Source: Actinomycetaceae bacterium
GTDB lineage: Bacteria; Actinomycetota; Actinomycetes; Actinomycetales; Actinomycetaceae
Length of the DNA: 49,181 nt
Reading direction: 5' to 3'
NCBI GenBank assembly: GCA_030530685.1
Contig: JAUMUM010000018.1
Coordinates: 1-49,181, forward strand
Shown here: piece after piece, positions 47,671-49,181 of the stretch
How the letters are laid out: each line of letters begins with the position of its first letter
Numbering within the stretch: position 1 is the first letter of the stretch
Position numbers and translations under genes: made by a program
The notes under the pieces: generated by a model
What the model saw: the letters and a program-made list of their open reading frames with translations, nothing else
What the model was told of the DNA's origin: nothing
The model's database searches: none

Positions 47671-49044
47671 GTGAAGATTCGTGTCGTTGCGGCGGTTGTC
47701 ACTTTGGCTTTGGCCGGATGCTCGGCCGGTAGTGGCCGGCCGGCGAATCAGAGCACGAGGCCGTCCACGTCGATCCCCACGACTCCAATCACAACGAAGC
47801 TCGAACTGCCCGATCGCACGAATGCGAAGGCCGCCAGCGCGGCGGTGCAGTCGACGCCGAGTGACGAAGGCGTTCCGACGGCGACCGTCACCGGTGGGCA
47901 GGAGGTCCAGCCCGGCAGGTACCGGTTGAAGATCCCGGATATCGCAGACGGGGTGCGCGCAGAGTGTCGCATCGACATCGTTCGCCCCGACCACGAGGGC
48001 CTGGCCCCCTACGACTATAGGCAGAGCCACGTCAAGACTCCGCAGATCCAGGCGGCAGGCGGCATCCTGTACGCCGCCGACGTCGTCGAGGCCGACGAGA
48101 TCACCGTCAGCTGCTACGGCCTGCAGGCCTTCACGCTCGAATTCGAACCGCTCGCCACGACGAAGCTGACGGTCATGCCACATGCGGGAGACTGGGTTGC
48201 GGGCCTTGACTTCGAGCCGGGGCGCTACCGGCTGCAGGCTAGCAACGACCGTCTTTTCACCTCGATCTACTCGACCGACGGCGCGCTGACATCCCGGGGA
48301 GTGATCGAATCCTCGCGCCGCTCGGTCGTCGCCGAGCTGAGCCGGGGCGACGTCCTTGGCTATTCTTCCGCGCTCGACCGCAGCGGTATCGCCCACGGCG
48401 GCCAGATCCAACTCCAGCCGACAGACGAGGACGTGGAGCGGCAGGCGTGGTCGAGCCCCTCACCCGAGGGCGGAGGGCAGACGACGCTTTCGGTCTTTTC
48501 CGTGTACCAGGTTGGCAGGGATATCGCTCCGGGGTTCTACCGGGTCGACGTCGTCGCCGCCAAGCCGGTCGAGGCGGTGTGCATCGGCCTGGTCAGTTCC
48601 GATGGCGACGAGTTGGCCTCTGTTGAAGGCGACGTCGAAGCGGGTGCGGTCGCACCGTCGAACGTGGCCGTCGTCCACTTGGTGGAGGGGCAGCTGGTCG
48701 AATTCCGCGTCCAGTACACGGGCGAGGGTCGGCATTCCAAGCGCAAGAATACGGAGGCGAACGTCATCGAACTCGTCCCCGTGGAACAACTGCAAGTGAA
48801 TGTGGGCACGCTCAAGAGTGGGATCTACATGGTCGGCGACGACGTGCCCGCTGGGCTATACGAGATCGGCGCCTATGACGCCACCGCCCAGCGGCTGAGC
48901 GTGGTCGACGAGTCTGGGCTCCTGCTCCACTATGACGCGGAGGTCAAGCGTGGCCGCGCAAAGACGCAGAACATAGAGTTCGAAGAGGGGCAGGCGCTCT
49001 TGGTCTCCCGCGATGAGGGATTTGAGTTACGCCCGAGGAATTGA
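47671..49044 (+). CDS. Lipoprotein with four VG-D-PG-Y repeats
   Basis: Predicted lipoprotein of 457 aa: signal KIRVVAAVVTLALAGC with lipobox LALAGC, then a Ser/Thr/Pro linker to about residue 65. Four copies of a short beta motif recur: GGQEVQPGRYRLKI, WVAGLDFEPGRYRLQA, YQVGRDIAPGFYRVDVVA and YMVGDDVPAGLYEIGA. This (V)GxDIxPGxYR unit is common in actinobacterial secreted proteins of unknown role. The GTG at 47671 follows an AAAGGGGGG stretch. The C-terminal third is acidic and without membrane segments. Function unknown. Confidence 0.75.
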   Translation: MKIRVVAAVVTLALAGCSAGSGRPANQSTRPSTSIPTTPITTKLELPDRTNAKAASAAVQSTPSDEGVPTATVTGGQEVQPGRYRLKIPDIADGVRAECRIDIVRPDHEGLAPYDYRQSHVKTPQIQAAGGILYAADVVEADEITVSCYGLQAFTLEFEPLATTKLTVMPHAGDWVAGLDFEPGRYRLQASNDRLFTSIYSTDGALTSRGVIESSRRSVVAELSRGDVLGYSSALDRSGIAHGGQIQLQPTDEDVERQAWSSPSPEGGGQTTLSVFSVYQVGRDIAPGFYRVDVVAAKPVEAVCIGLVSSDGDELASVEGDVEAGAVAPSNVAVVHLVEGQLVEFRVQYTGEGRHSKRKNTEANVIELVPVEQLQVNVGTLKSGIYMVGDDVPAGLYEIGAYDATAQRLSVVDESGLLLHYDAEVKRGRAKTQNIEFEEGQALLVSRDEGFELRPRN

Positions 49045-49181
49045 CGCGGCTACGGGCGTGCCGGACGTGCCTGTGGGCATGGCGGACGCACCTGTGGGCA
49101 TGGGGCGCGGTTTGGCCTGGCTTGCCGGGTGCGGCGCGCGGTTGGTGCGCCTGCCTGATGCGCCCGCCGGCCTGGCGCTCG
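49045..49181. repeat. Right edge: short direct repeats, no gene
   Basis: GGACGTGCCTGTGGGCATGG and GGACGCACCTGTGGGCATGG are adjacent direct repeats (about 49062-49103). No gene is visible before the window ends. Confidence 0.5.

Overview
The window is high-GC DNA from an actinobacterium. Support comes from GTG/TTG starts, a family-typical gene set (6-phosphogluconate dehydrogenase, E. coli-type PurB, GluQRS, YbaK), surface proteins ending in an LARTG sorting signal of the kind used by class E sortases, and many genes whose start codon lies 6-7 nt after a -10 hexamer (leaderless mRNA). An Actinomycetaceae-like host is plausible, but nothing here fixes the genus.

Layout. 1-1635: a TetR regulator and a bacterioferritin-like protein. 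2072-13076: a sugar-acid and central carbon block. It holds KDPG-type aldolase, D-2-hydroxyacid dehydrogenase, L-idonate-5-dehydrogenase-like protein and GntP permease on the minus strand, a divergent FadR-type GntR regulator, a mannitol/fructuronate-type dehydrogenase, then gnd and pgm. The likely logic is uptake and oxidation of hexonates or hexuronates feeding 2-keto-3-deoxy or pentose-phosphate metabolism; no sugar-acid kinase is present. 13272-17001: a DUF2079 membrane protein, a small acidic protein, the decayed tail of an LAxTG surface protein, and an MFS drug exporter.

17137-20634 is the most unusual part. A yefM-yoeB toxin-antitoxin locus is split by a 3.0-kb insertion flanked by CTAG on both sides. 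The insert has an internally deleted, frameshifted IS1380-family element at one end and 1.76 kb of foreign DNA at the other: the 3' end of an HpaB-type hydroxylase gene, half of a FabD/acyltransferase and a SAP-domain gene. The geometry matches one-ended transposition as known for ISEcp1, also an IS1380-family element.

20815-28336: two related adhesin-like surface proteins flanking a large pseudokinase/flippase-like membrane protein. 28526-31283: copper ATPase and copper chaperone. 31574-37205: an unknown protein, DedA, a WYL regulator divergent from an alpha/beta hydrolase, and purB. 37629-40980: a small stress/defence island with HipA (its HipB partner is degenerate) and a convergent ATPase plus DUF4276 pair. 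41262-41375 may hold a 37-codon minus-strand gene with its own strong terminator. 41584-49044: a secreted modular nuclease, ybaK divergent from gluQ, a 59-aa membrane protein, a small Rv0909-like protein and a repeat-containing lipoprotein.

A recurring theme is short degenerate tandem repeats in the spacers. Several of them duplicate the last codons and stop of the adjacent gene (gntP, gnd, the pseudokinase gene), and similar repeats appear inside the 5' ends of two genes (aldolase, DUF2079). No rRNA, tRNA or CRISPR array was recognised.
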